From Acidobacteriota bacterium (lineage in GTDB: Bacteria > Acidobacteriota > Holophagae > Holophagales > Holophagaceae): a stretch of 19,840 nt of DNA. Below the pieces are notes generated by a model. It worked only from the letters and a program-made list of their open reading frames with translations, had not been told where the DNA came from and made no database searches. The stretch covers positions 1-19,840 of the forward strand of contig JAJYBX010000003.1 of assembly GCA_021778785.1 (NCBI GenBank), written 5' to 3'. Shown piece by piece: positions 1 through 7,722 of the stretch; within the stretch, counting starts at the first letter, position 1; every line of letters starts with the position of its first letter. The position numbers and the translations under genes are program-made.

Positions 1-285
1 GTTCCGCGTGACCTCCTGGCTTCGGATGGCCTCGCTCACGTCCTCGCCATCAAGGAAGATGCGGATGCCCTCCTGGGCCAGGCGCAAGCCCGCCAGCACC
101 CGCTCCAGTCCCGCCCGGTCCGCCAGGTCCACGCCCTGTCGGGCCAGGGCCAGGGTGGCGGCGCGGTACATGGCGCCGGTGTCCAGGTAGTCCCAGCCCA
201 GGGCCTGGGCCACACGGCGGGCGGTGGTGGACTTCCCGACGCCGCTGGGGCCGTCGATGGCGATCAGGGGGAGGCTCGGTTCCAT
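1..285 (-). CDS. cmk: Cytidylate kinase, N-terminal part (cut by window edge)
   Basis: CMP/dCMP kinase, the cytoplasmic enzyme that phosphorylates CMP and dCMP with ATP in pyrimidine nucleotide synthesis. Only the first 95 codons are present; the rest lies beyond base 1. The N-terminus reads MEPSLPLIAIDGPSGVGKST, with a P-loop GPSGVGKS at residues 12-19, followed by the family's DTGAMYRA at 35-42, which belongs to the CMP-binding region. The later segment, ending near EDVSEAIRSQEV, also matches the family's insert domain. The ATG at 285 is the natural start because it puts the P-loop at the usual distance from the N-terminus. The next gene is divergent, with about 190 bases between them. I see no convincing promoter for cmk itself. 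Identity is secure; length and C-terminus cannot be judged. Confidence 0.93.
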   Translation of the reverse strand, partial: MEPSLPLIAIDGPSGVGKSTTARRVAQALGWDYLDTGAMYRAATLALARQGVDLADRAGLERVLAGLRLAQEGIRIFLDGEDVSEAIRSQEVTRN

Positions 286-364
286 GATGTCGATTCTGAA
301 GGCTGGGTCCGGGTGGGTCCACCGCCCCTTCCTTGTTGTGTCCCACAAAGATTGCGTCTCGAAA

Positions 365-397
365 TTGACGGTTGACACAGCTATTCCGGCGCATAAT
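365..397 (+). promoter_or_regulatory. Candidate promoter of the small cytochrome gene
   Basis: A consensus -35 (TTGACA, 372-377) is followed by a near-consensus -10 (CATAAT, 392-397), but the spacing is only 14 bases. A second -35-like TTGACG at 365-370 lies 21 bases from the same -10. Neither spacing is ideal. The tandem TTGACgGTTGACa could instead be an activator site. It is the only AT-rich patch in this divergent interval, and it sits about 80 bases before the cytochrome start. Confidence 0.45.
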
Positions 398-410
398 CCT
401 CCCCCAACCA

Positions 411-432
411 GATCCGCCCTCGTGGGCGGATC
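411..432 (+). promoter_or_regulatory. Hairpin in the 5' leader of the small cytochrome gene
   Basis: Perfect 9-bp stem GATCCGCCC / GGGCGGATC around a TCGT loop. If transcription starts about seven bases after the -10 at 392-397, this hairpin lies almost at the 5' end of the mRNA. That position suits an mRNA-stabilising stem-loop or an RNA-level control site. No U-tract follows, so a terminator/attenuator role is unlikely. Confidence 0.5.
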
Positions 433-475
433 CCATCCCGCCCCCGTCCAGGGGGCCGGCATTCCTGGAGGCCCC

Positions 476-733
476 ATGCGCCGCTCCACCCTGTTCCTCG
501 CCGCCGCGGCCCTGCTGCTGGCCCTTCCCGCCAGTGCCAAGCCCGCCTTCCTCAAGAAGGCCAAGGAAGACGGCATCACCCAGATCACGTCCTGCAAGTC
601 CTGCCACGCCGAGAAGATGTCCAAGGACTCCCTCAACGACACGGGCAAGTGGCTCATGAAGGAGATGAAGGCCAAGAAGGCCAAGGAAGTGGATCCCATC
701 TGGCTGAAGGAGTACTTCGCGAAGAAGAAGTAG
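476..733 (+). CDS. Small secreted monoheme c-type cytochrome (85 aa)
   Basis: A short exported protein. Residues 1-21 form a classic signal peptide: basic MRRS, a hydrophobic core of Leu/Ala, and an ASA-K cleavage site. The mature part of about 64 residues carries one heme-attachment motif, CKSCH, at residues 40-44, so it is predicted to be a periplasmic c-type cytochrome or heme-binding protein. The remainder is very Lys-rich and ends EYFAKKK. Methionines after the heme motif (EKM, WLMKEM) could supply the distal ligand, but I cannot tell which. The ATG at 476 is preceded by GGAGG (467-471); upstream in-frame starts would put the signal peptide inside the protein and are rejected. It converges on a multiheme inner-membrane cytochrome, so electron transfer between the two is plausible but unproven. 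No specific family recognised. Confidence 0.82.
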   Translation: MRRSTLFLAAAALLLALPASAKPAFLKKAKEDGITQITSCKSCHAEKMSKDSLNDTGKWLMKEMKAKKAKEVDPIWLKEYFAKKK

Positions 734-746
734 TCCTCAGGATCAG

Positions 747-784
747 CAAGCAGAAGGGGCGCCGCGAGGCGCCCCTTCTGCTTG
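747..784. terminator. Perfect 17-bp hairpin between convergent cytochrome genes
   Basis: The arms at 747-763 and 768-784 are fully complementary, with a GNRA-type GCGA loop. The stem ends with CTTCTGCTTG on the plus strand and is symmetrical for the minus strand. It fills the 65-base gap between two convergent genes, so it most likely works as a bidirectional intrinsic terminator, although a clean U-tract is absent. Its core AAGGGGCGCC / GGCGCCCCTT recurs in the hairpin after tig. Confidence 0.8.
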
Positions 785-798
785 TCCGATGCGCCCGC

Positions 799-2253
799 CT
801 ACTTGGCCAGGCCGAGGTCCTTGAGGACCTTGGGATCCTTCTCGTCCTGGGCCAGCAGGACATGGCAGGTGTCGCAGTCGGCCGGGATGGTCTGGCCGTC
901 CGCGGACGTGTGGCTCCCGTCGTGGCAGCGGTTGCAGCCCGGGAAATCGTCGTGCCCGAGGTTGTTCGGGTGGGCGCCCCAGGTGAGCTTCATCTCGGGG
1001 AACACATTCCGCAGGTAGATGGCGAGCACGGCCTGGCTGGCCTGATCCACCAGGTCCTTGTGCTGCTGGAAGACGGCGGGGTAGGAGGCCTGGTAATAGG
1101 CGGCGATGGCGGCGGGGATCTGGGTCCGGGCGGTGTTCCGGTCCGGGTAGTCCACCTTCAGGACTTCGACGGCCTTCTTCTTGATGTAGGGGAGGTCGAC
1201 GCTGATGGCCCGGCTCGACATGGCCTCGTCCACAGCCCGCTCGGGCAGCTCGAAGGCGTGGGTGGGCCGGTTGTGGCAGTCGATGCAGTCCATGGTGCGC
1301 GTCTCGGCCTTGGCCAGCTTGTCCGCGGGGATGGACTTGAAGTCGTCGCTCTCGAACACGATCGTCTTGCCGGTCTTGTCCGTGTAGGTGACCTTGGGGA
1401 TCACCTGGCGATGGCCATCCGTACTCACGTAGGTGATCGTGGTCCCATCGGCCATGTGCCGCCCGTGGATGCCCACCTGGCCCAAGGCGGTGTTCCCGCC
1501 GATCTTCACCATCAGGACGGAGGTCGCGGGGGTGTTGGCCTCGTCATCGGCATACTTGGTGTGGATGAAGAGCTTGTCGTTGGTGAACTTCTGGGGCCAG
1601 TGGCACTGCTCGCAGGTCTCCCGCGCGGGGCGCAGGTTCTGCACGGGATCCTCGATGGGCCGGCTGTAGGTCTTGAAGAGCACCGCGAAGAGCTGGCGGG
1701 TGCCGGAGAGCTTGGACTTCACGAACCAGCCGGCTCCGGGCCCGATGTGGCACTGGGCGCAGCCCACGCGGGAGTGGGGGGAATTCAGGAACGCGGTGTA
1801 CTCGGGCTGCATGACCGTGTGGCAGGTCAGGCCGCAGAATTTGGTGGAGTCCATGTACTCCACGCCCTTGAAGCTGGCGGTGCCCACGATGATGACGTTG
1901 GCCACCGTGGCGAGGCCGACCCCGAGCATGAGCTTGCGGACCGACGGGAGTGTCAGGTCCACCTTCGGGTATTCGGTGGGCAGTTCCCCGGCCTGCCGGA
2001 GCTTCCGCCGGCGGAGGAACATGCCGACGGGCATGATGACCAGCCCCGCGATGAAGAGGGCCGGGAGGATGAGGAAGAGCACGATGCCGGCATAGGGATG
2101 GATGGGATGGGAGCTGACCAGCTCCTGGCCCCAGAAGATCACCAGGCTGGCGCCGGTTCCGGTGGTGAGGATGAAGCCGAGGATCGTGATCCAGTTCTTC
2201 CCCGTGTAGAAGAGCGATCGGCCCAGTTCGCGGGACCGTTCTCCAAGACTCAT
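799..2253 (-). CDS. NapC/NirT-related multiheme c-type cytochrome with three N-terminal membrane helices (ImcH-like)
   Basis: A 484-residue inner-membrane cytochrome. Three hydrophobic segments (about 21-42, 53-80 and 106-128) precede a large domain that should face the periplasm. That domain has five CXXCH motifs (Cys165, 214, 323, 440 and 460) and one CX3CH motif, CGLTCH, at 140-145, where a NapC/NrfH first heme would sit. NapC-type proteins take electrons from the quinol pool and pass them to periplasmic carriers. The three-helix plus NapC-like multiheme layout resembles Geobacter ImcH, an inner-membrane quinol oxidase used for high-potential extracellular acceptors; this is my recollection of that family, and orthology is inferred only. 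The ATG at 2253 follows a good AGGTGA site. The gene is alone on its strand, with its own upstream region. I leave the symbol blank because other NapC relatives have similar layouts. Confidence 0.85.
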   Translation of the reverse strand: MSLGERSRELGRSLFYTGKNWITILGFILTTGTGASLVIFWGQELVSSHPIHPYAGIVLFLILPALFIAGLVIMPVGMFLRRRKLRQAGELPTEYPKVDLTLPSVRKLMLGVGLATVANVIIVGTASFKGVEYMDSTKFCGLTCHTVMQPEYTAFLNSPHSRVGCAQCHIGPGAGWFVKSKLSGTRQLFAVLFKTYSRPIEDPVQNLRPARETCEQCHWPQKFTNDKLFIHTKYADDEANTPATSVLMVKIGGNTALGQVGIHGRHMADGTTITYVSTDGHRQVIPKVTYTDKTGKTIVFESDDFKSIPADKLAKAETRTMDCIDCHNRPTHAFELPERAVDEAMSSRAISVDLPYIKKKAVEVLKVDYPDRNTARTQIPAAIAAYYQASYPAVFQQHKDLVDQASQAVLAIYLRNVFPEMKLTWGAHPNNLGHDDFPGCNRCHDGSHTSADGQTIPADCDTCHVLLAQDEKDPKVLKDLGLAK

Positions 2254-2276
2254 GCCATCACCTCATCATCCAAGGG

Positions 2277-2332
2277 TGTCCGGACAGAGGATGTCCGGGT
2301 GTGAAATTCATCCCATCACACTAATGTCTGGA
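2277..2332. promoter_or_regulatory. Three TGTCYGG sites upstream of the multiheme cytochrome
   Basis: The 176-base interval between recQ and the multiheme cytochrome gene holds TGTCCGGACA (2277-2286, a perfect palindrome), TGTCCGG (2292-2298) and TGTCTGGA (2325-2332). The first two can also pair as a 7-bp hairpin with a 5-base loop. They lie 24-80 bases before the cytochrome start, so they could be an operator array or a leader hairpin. No convincing -35/-10 pair was found. Nothing else is seen in this interval. Confidence 0.4.
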
Positions 2333-2429
2333 TTCCCGGCACACAAGAGAAGGCAGGGGCCTCGATCCGCAAGTGCAGGCCTGGACTCGATTTCGACCGG
2401 GAAATGTGACGGAGATCGCCTCCGCCGGG

Positions 2430-4118
2430 TCAGTCCTGGTGGGTCCGGAGCAGGTGGAGGAAGGTCTCGCCGTACTGGAGCAGCTTCTTCGGTCCCACGC
2501 CGCTGAGGGCCAGGAACTCCGCCTCGGTGGCGGGACGGAACCGCGCCATCTGCTGGAGGGTGGCGTCGCTGAAGACCACGTAGGCGGGCACGCCCTTGGC
2601 ATCCGCAAGCTGCTTGCGGAGCGCTTTCAGTTCGGCGTAGAGGCCGGCCTCGCCGTCCACGGGACCCGGTGGCACGGGGGGGCGGTCGCCCCGCGGGGAG
2701 CCCCGCCGTCCGCGCGGGGCGGACGCGGTGGAGGCCAGGGGATCCAGCCCCGCGCAGGCATCGCAGGAGGTCCCGCAGGGGGCCATGCGCTCGCCGAGAT
2801 GGGCCAGCAGGGCCTGGTGGCGGCACCGCTCCGATTCCGCCAGGCGGAAGAGGTCCCGGGTCTGCCGCTGCTGGGCCTGGGCCAGGGCGGCATCGAGCCC
2901 GTCCGTGAACCGGTCGTAGCTGAGCACGTCGCCCCAGCCGTAGAACAGCACGCAGTCGGCATCGGCGCCATCCCGGCCGGCCCGGCCGATCTCCTGGTAC
3001 CAGCCCTCCACGCTCTTGGGCAGGTCGCGGTGGATGACGTAGCGGATGTTGCTCTTGTCGATGCCCATGCCGAAAGCCACCGTGGCCACGATGACGTCCA
3101 CATCATCGCGCTGGAAGGCCTCCTGGGCGGCGGTGCGCGCGCCCGCGTCCATGCCAGCATGGTAGGCCGCGGCGCGGAGCCCGTGCTCGGAGAGGTAGGC
3201 TGCGGTGGCCTCCACGGACTTGCGGGACAGGCAGTAGATGATCCCGCTCTCGCCCCGGCGCGCGAGCACCAGGCGGAGGAGGGCCTCCCGTACCGGTGGC
3301 TGGCCCTCCGCGCCCTTGCGGTAGGCGCTGATGCGGAGGTTGGAGCGGAAGAAGGATCCCTGCACCTCCAGGGGCGTGCGCATCTCCAGCTGGACTGCGA
3401 TGTCCCGGCGGACCTCGGGGGTGGCGGTGGCGGTGAGGGCCAGGACGGGAACGCCGGGGAAGCGGCGCTTGAGGCCTGCAAGGTTCCGGTAGGCGGGGCG
3501 GAAGTCGTGACCCCAGTGGCTGATGCAGTGGGCCTCGTCCACGGCGATGAGGCGCAGGTCGACCTCGCGCAGGAGATCGGCCAGGTAGAGTTCCAGGCCC
3601 TCGGGCGCGGCGTAGACCAGCTCGAGCTCGCCCTTCATGAGGGCGCGGATGCGCTCGCGGCGAGCCTCGGGATCGAGGCTGGAGTTCAGGAAGGTGGCCC
3701 GGAGGCCCGCCTCGGTGAGGGCGTCCACCTGGTCCTTCATGAGGGCGATGAGGGGCGAGACCACCAGCGTCACGCCGCCCAGCAGCCGGGCGGGGAGCTG
3801 GTAGGTGAGGGACTTGCCGGCCCCCGTGGGCATGATGCCCACCACATCCCGGCCCGCCAGCACGGCCTCGATGATCTCCCGCTGGCCGGGACGGAAGTCC
3901 CCGTAGCCGAAGGTGGCCTTCAGGGCCGCGCGGAGGTCCGGCACCGCCTCGAGTTCCGCAGCCAGGGCCTTCAGGGCCGCGATGGCCCCGGCATCGAAGG
4001 CCCCGGGTTCCTGGCGGTAACGGGACCGCAGGCGGTCCAGTCCCTCACGGCAGGCCGACCTCGCCCCCTGCGCGAGCAGGGTGCGCAGGCGATCGATCTC
4101 CGCGGGGACTGGCGCCAA
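2430..4118 (-). CDS. recQ: RecQ-family ATP-dependent DNA helicase, short form
   Basis: A 3'-5' DNA helicase of the RecQ family, acting in recombination and repair. Visible in order: a 65-residue Leu/Arg/Ala-rich N-terminal extension; [10 protein letters not shown] at 70-79; Walker A PTGAGKS at 97-103; DEAH box at 194-197; TATAT at 230-234; helicase motif [12 protein letters not shown] at 375-384; a zinc module with Cys432, 448, 452 and 455; and an HRDC domain at about 490-560. Between the zinc module and HRDC there is only a Pro/Arg/Gly-rich linker of about 35 residues, so the usual winged-helix (RQC) domain seems missing. The TTG start abuts the hisC stop (TGA-TTG), which suggests coupling. 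A GTG at codon 59, just before the helicase core, is an alternative start that would remove the extension. Function is secure; the exact start is not. Confidence 0.9.
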   Translation of the reverse strand: MAPVPAEIDRLRTLLAQGARSACREGLDRLRSRYRQEPGAFDAGAIAALKALAAELEAVPDLRAALKATFGYGDFRPGQREIIEAVLAGRDVVGIMPTGAGKSLTYQLPARLLGGVTLVVSPLIALMKDQVDALTEAGLRATFLNSSLDPEARRERIRALMKGELELVYAAPEGLELYLADLLREVDLRLIAVDEAHCISHWGHDFRPAYRNLAGLKRRFPGVPVLALTATATPEVRRDIAVQLEMRTPLEVQGSFFRSNLRISAYRKGAEGQPPVREALLRLVLARRGESGIIYCLSRKSVEATAAYLSEHGLRAAAYHAGMDAGARTAAQEAFQRDDVDVIVATVAFGMGIDKSNIRYVIHRDLPKSVEGWYQEIGRAGRDGADADCVLFYGWGDVLSYDRFTDGLDAALAQAQQRQTRDLFRLAESERCRHQALLAHLGERMAPCGTSCDACAGLDPLASTASAPRGRRGSPRGDRPPVPPGPVDGEAGLYAELKALRKQLADAKGVPAYVVFSDATLQQMARFRPATEAEFLALSGVGPKKLLQYGETFLHLLRTHQD

Positions 4119-5246
4119 TCAGCAGCCGCCGTCGAGCAGGGGGCCGGCGGCCTTCCAGAAGGCCGCCATCTCCTCCGGCTTCCCGAAGGTCACGCGGATG
4201 TGGTTGGGCAGCCCGTAGCCCTGCATGGGGCGCACGATCACGCCGCGCTGCAGCAGTTCCTTGAAGAGCTCGGCGGCCGGGAAGGCGCTCTCCAGCAGGA
4301 TGAAGTTGCCGGATGTTCCAGAGGTCCGGCAGCGGTGCTGCGCGGCCTCGGCCACAAAGGCCTCGCGGGCCTCGGTGTTCTTCTGGCGGGAGAAGGCCTC
4401 GAAGGCCAGGTCCTGCACGGCCACCTCGGCGGCGACCTGGGCGAGGTGGTTGGTGTTGAAGGGGCTGCGCACCCGTTCCAGGTACTGCATGAGCTCCTTG
4501 GAGCCCAGGCCGTAGCCGATGCGCATGGCGGCGAGGGCGTGGATCTTGGAGAAGGTGTGGAGCACCAGCAGGTTCGGCCGCTCGTCCAGGTAGCCCGCGG
4601 CATCGGGGTATTCGGCGGGATCCTCGTATTCCGCGTAGGCCTGGTCCACCACCAGGACGATGTCCTCGCGGAGGTTCCGGACCAGCCGCTCCAGGGCGGC
4701 GCGCTCAAGCCGGATGCCCGTGGGGTTGTTGGGATGGCCGAGGTAGACCAGCCGCGTGTCCGGCGCGACCTTGCGCAGGAGGTCGTCCACGTCCAGTTCG
4801 GTCGCGCTGGCGCGGGATTCGACCACCCGCCCGCCGGCGGTCTGGGTGGCGATGCCGTAGATGGCGAAGCTGTGCTTCGGAATGACGGCACTGCCGCCGT
4901 CCAGGAAGGCGGCCTTGGCCACCATCTCGAGGATCTCGCTGCTGCCGTTGCCCAGGATCACGCGATCCGGGGTGAGGCCCTTCCGCTGGGCGATGCGCTG
5001 CCGGAGGTACCAGCCGTCGCTCACGGGGTAGAGGCCCAGGCCCTCGAACTCCGCCCCCGCCACCGCGGCCATCACCCTGGACTTCACGGCCTCCGTCGGC
5101 CCCCAGGGGTTCTCGTTGGAGGCCAGCTTGACGATGGTGGTGAGGCCCAGCTCCCGCTGGACCTCCTGGATGGGCTTGCCGGGCACGTAGAGCGGGATGC
5201 TCGCCAGATGCTCGAAGGCGGGAAGGCTGGACAGCGCGGAGGTCAT
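4119..5246 (-). CDS. hisC: Histidinol-phosphate aminotransferase (PLP fold type I)
   Basis: A 375-residue class I/II aminotransferase that best matches HisC, which converts imidazole-acetol phosphate to histidinol phosphate with glutamate in histidine synthesis. Family landmarks are LASNENPWGP (41-50), the cofactor region GNGSSE (99-104), HPNNPTG (171-177), DQAYAEY (201-207), the Schiff-base lysine in TFSKIHALAAMRIGYG (Lys234) and RVTFG with Arg351. Length is typical (about 350-375). The ATG overlaps the clpP stop by one base (TGATG), so the two genes are translationally coupled. No other his gene is in the window. Such solitary HisC-like proteins can also act on aromatic amino acids, so an aromatic aminotransferase role cannot be excluded. 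Confidence 0.88.
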   Translation of the reverse strand: MTSALSSLPAFEHLASIPLYVPGKPIQEVQRELGLTTIVKLASNENPWGPTEAVKSRVMAAVAGAEFEGLGLYPVSDGWYLRQRIAQRKGLTPDRVILGNGSSEILEMVAKAAFLDGGSAVIPKHSFAIYGIATQTAGGRVVESRASATELDVDDLLRKVAPDTRLVYLGHPNNPTGIRLERAALERLVRNLREDIVLVVDQAYAEYEDPAEYPDAAGYLDERPNLLVLHTFSKIHALAAMRIGYGLGSKELMQYLERVRSPFNTNHLAQVAAEVAVQDLAFEAFSRQKNTEAREAFVAEAAQHRCRTSGTSGNFILLESAFPAAELFKELLQRGVIVRPMQGYGLPNHIRVTFGKPEEMAAFWKAAGPLLDGGC

Positions 5247-5842
5247 CACATGGGCCGTTCGGAGAGGACCTTGTCGACGATGCCGTACTCCAGGGCCTCC
5301 TCGGCGCCCATGAAGTAGTCGCGATCCATGTCCTTCATGACCTTCTTCAGGGGCTGGCCCGTGTGCTTGGCGAAGGTGGCCGCCAGGTTCTCCTTCAGGC
5401 GCTGGATCTCCTTGAAGGTGATCTCGATCTCGGTGGCCTGGCCCTGGGCGCCGCCCGAGGGCTGGTGGATCATGATGCGGGCGTTGGGCAGGGCGAAGCG
5501 CTTGCCCTTGGTGCCCGCGGCGAGCAGGTGGGCGCCCATGGAGGCGCACTGGCCGATGCAGTAGGTGACGATGTCGTTCTTCACGAACTGCATGGTGTCG
5601 TAGATGGCCAGGCCCGCCGTGACGCTGCCGCCGGGGCTGTTGATGTAGATCTGGATGTCCTTGTCCGGATCCTCGCTCTCGAGGAAGAGCATCTGGGCCA
5701 CGATGGCGTTGGCCACGTTGTCGTCGATGGCCGTGCCCAGAAAGATGATGTTGTCCTTCAGCAGGCGCGAATAGATGTCGTAGCTGCGCTCGCCGCGGGG
5801 GGTCTGCTCGATGACGATGGGGGGATAGTAGCTGCTGGGCAT
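5246..5842 (-). CDS. clpP: ATP-dependent Clp protease, proteolytic subunit
   Basis: The 198-residue serine peptidase subunit of the Clp protease, which forms a tetradecameric barrel in the cytoplasm and works with ClpX or ClpA/ClpC. The catalytic triad is visible: Ser101 in GQCASMGAH, His126 in MIHQPSGG and Asp175 in [23 protein letters not shown] (68-83) is also typical. The residue before the SM motif is Cys-Ala rather than the usual Ala-Ala, a mild variant. The ATG at 5842 has an AGGGCCC stretch upstream. It follows tig, the usual order, but clpX, normally next, is replaced by hisC and recQ. A terminator hairpin separates it from tig, so it probably has its own promoter or receives read-through. 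Confidence 0.97.
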   Translation of the reverse strand: MPSSYYPPIVIEQTPRGERSYDIYSRLLKDNIIFLGTAIDDNVANAIVAQMLFLESEDPDKDIQIYINSPGGSVTAGLAIYDTMQFVKNDIVTYCIGQCASMGAHLLAAGTKGKRFALPNARIMIHQPSGGAQGQATEIEITFKEIQRLKENLAATFAKHTGQPLKKVMKDMDRDYFMGAEEALEYGIVDKVLSERPM

Positions 5843-5872
5843 GGGCCCTCCGGCTGGATCTTCAGGATAGCA

Positions 5873-5895
5873 AAGGGGCGCCAGCGGCGCCCCTT
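5873..5895 (-). terminator. Intrinsic terminator after tig
   Basis: Stem of 10 bp (AAGGGGCGCC / GGCGCCCCTT) with a 3-base loop, 20 bases past the tig stop. On the minus strand the right arm is followed by TGCTATCC after a CCCCTTT run, a weak U-tract. It shares its stem core with the hairpin at 747-784. Confidence 0.75.
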
Positions 5896-5914
5896 CGGCA
5901 CGGGACTCCGCAGA

Positions 5915-7621
5915 CTACTTCTTGGTCGCGGGCTTCTTCGCCTTGGGCTTTTCCTCAGCGGGCTCTTCCTTCTTCACAGCCTTCTTGGGCTTCTCCGCCA
6001 CGGCCTCGTCCTTCTTGGCGGCCTTCTTGGGCTTCTCCTCGGCCGGGGCCTCGGTCTTGGCGGCCTTCTTCACGGAGCCCTTCGTGGGCTCCGCCTCTTC
6101 GAGGCCACCCTTCGGGCGGTGGGCCTCCGCATCCTGCTCCGGCCTCGCGGGCTTGGCCTCGGCGTGGCCATGGTCGTGATCGTGGTCACAGTCGGGACCG
6201 TGGACGTGCTCGGCGGGGCTCACGGCCGCGGGTTCGCCGCCCTCCTGGTCCTCCAGGTCGCCGCCTTCCAGGCCGCCCGCGTCGAAGCGGCCCACGGGGA
6301 TGCCGGCCTCGCGCTTGCGCTCAAGCTCCACCAGGGCCGCGAAGGCCTCCCTGTCCAGGAGCTCCTCGGTCACGGTGGCGGCGGTGGCGAGCTTCTCGAA
6401 GATCTTGTCCGTGCGGATGCGGCCCTTGATCTCCGTGGTGTTCCCGCGGCGCTCCAGTTCGGCCTTGAAGGCCGCGAAGGGCTGCTGGACCTTGTTCTCC
6501 TCCATGTAGGTGCGGATGTCGGCGTCGATCTCCTCCTCCGCGACCTGGATGTCCTCCGCGTTGCCGATGGCCTGCAGCAGGTAGCCGCTGCGGACCGCCC
6601 GCTCGGCGTCGTTGAGGCGGTAGCGGCGGTAGGCCTCCCAGTTCACCTTCTTCGGATCCAGGCCCTGCCGGGCCACGGACTGGGCGAACTCCTGGCAGTA
6701 GTCGTCCAGCTGGAGGATGACCATGGAGCGGGGCACCTCGAAGGGGGCCGCGTCGAGGAGGGTGTCCAGCAGGGTGGCATGGAGCCGGGCCACGGCATCG
6801 CGCTCGGCGGCCTCCTCCAGGTCCTTGCGGATGGCGGCCTTCAGGGCGGTCAGGTTCTCGAAGGTGCCCATGTCCCTGGCGAACTCGTCGTTCAGCTCGG
6901 GCGTCTCCTTCCGGCGCACGTCCTTGACGGTGACCTCGTAGGCCAGGGTCTTGCCCGCGAGGACGCGGTTCTCGTCGTCGGCGGGATGATCGATGGTGAA
7001 GGCCTTCTTCTCGTCGGCCTTCATGCCCAGGACCTGCTGGTCGAAGGGCCGGCCCGCCTCGATCTGGAGGACCTGGTCGGCGTAGGTCTGGGCCTTGAGG
7101 CCCTGGGGCTTCACGCGGATGTCGCAGGTGACCACCAGGCCCTCGGCCACGGCCTCGTCCACCGGCAGGAGCTTGGTGGCGCGCTGCTGGAGGTTCTCCA
7201 GGTGCTCGATCACGGCCGTTTCGTCGATGGCCCGCTTCTTCTTCGTGAGCTGCAGCGTCTTGTAGTCGGGGAGCTCCACCACGGGGGCCACGTCGAACTG
7301 GGCCTTGAAGACCGCGTCGGAACCCTCCTTCAGGTCCAGCTTCTCGAGGGCGGGCCGGGAGATCGGCAGGGCGCCGGCCTCCTGGGCGGCCTTCCAGAAG
7401 TGGCGGTCCACCAGCTGCTCGGCCACGTCGGTCTGGATCTCCCGGGCATAGCGCTGCATGAGCACCGCGCGGGGGGCCTTGCCGGGACGGAAACCCGGGA
7501 TGCGGACCTTCGGGGCGATCTTGGCCACCACCTCGTTGAAGGTGGTGCCCACCTCGGCGGCCGGGACCGTCACCTCGACGGACTTGCGGGTGGGGGAGTG
7601 GTGATGGAGGGTGGCGGACAT
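5915..7621 (-). CDS. tig: Trigger factor with His/Asp-rich and Lys/Ala/Glu/Pro-rich C-terminal tail
   Basis: Ribosome-bound chaperone with peptidyl-prolyl isomerase activity. Residues 1-120 form the ribosome-binding domain with the signature GFRPGKAP (43-50). An FKBP-like segment follows at about 150-240, and then the helical chaperone domain to about 440. The protein is 568 residues, against roughly 430 in E. coli. The extra 125 or so contain a His/Asp cluster (472-486, HVHGPDCDHDHDHGH) and then, from about 518, a Lys/Ala/Glu/Pro tail with three imperfect copies of a unit like AEEKPKKAAKKDE, similar to histone-H1-like or ribosomal-protein tails. The ATG at 7621 is preceded by GGAG, and upstream in-frame codons run into tRNA sequence. 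Two tRNA genes lie just upstream on the same strand; clpP follows past a terminator. The core is certain; the tail's role is unknown. Confidence 0.96.
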   Translation of the reverse strand: MSATLHHHSPTRKSVEVTVPAAEVGTTFNEVVAKIAPKVRIPGFRPGKAPRAVLMQRYAREIQTDVAEQLVDRHFWKAAQEAGALPISRPALEKLDLKEGSDAVFKAQFDVAPVVELPDYKTLQLTKKKRAIDETAVIEHLENLQQRATKLLPVDEAVAEGLVVTCDIRVKPQGLKAQTYADQVLQIEAGRPFDQQVLGMKADEKKAFTIDHPADDENRVLAGKTLAYEVTVKDVRRKETPELNDEFARDMGTFENLTALKAAIRKDLEEAAERDAVARLHATLLDTLLDAAPFEVPRSMVILQLDDYCQEFAQSVARQGLDPKKVNWEAYRRYRLNDAERAVRSGYLLQAIGNAEDIQVAEEEIDADIRTYMEENKVQQPFAAFKAELERRGNTTEIKGRIRTDKIFEKLATAATVTEELLDREAFAALVELERKREAGIPVGRFDAGGLEGGDLEDQEGGEPAAVSPAEHVHGPDCDHDHDHGHAEAKPARPEQDAEAHRPKGGLEEAEPTKGSVKKAAKTEAPAEEKPKKAAKKDEAVAEKPKKAVKKEEPAEEKPKAKKPATKK

Positions 7622-7691
7622 GAATGCTCCGTGTGATGCATGGGGCGTGCGGGTGGAAGGCAGTCGCTCTGCGCTCAAGTGGCTTTTCCGG

Positions 7692-7722
7692 ACTTCAGAA
7701 TCGCCGCAGGCGGTTCTGAAGT
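7692..7722 (-). terminator. Hairpin abutting the tRNA-Leu 3' end
   Basis: Arms at 7692-7705 and 7709-7722 pair over 14 positions with one G-U-type mismatch and a 3-base loop. The hairpin begins at the final A of the tRNA's CCA. It may terminate the tRNA transcript or guide 3' processing. No U-tract follows on the minus strand, so read-through to tig remains possible. Confidence 0.55.

Noticed and set aside
2373..5318. A plus-strand open frame of 981 codons opposite recQ, hisC and part of clpP
   Set aside because: It is a frame left open by high GC on the strand opposite real genes. The composition (His, Gly, Leu, Val, Asp rich) is that of an antisense shadow, and the minus-strand proteins have full family motifs.
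5363..7636. A plus-strand open frame of 757 codons opposite clpP and tig
   Set aside because: Antisense shadow that also crosses the tig terminator; no motif.
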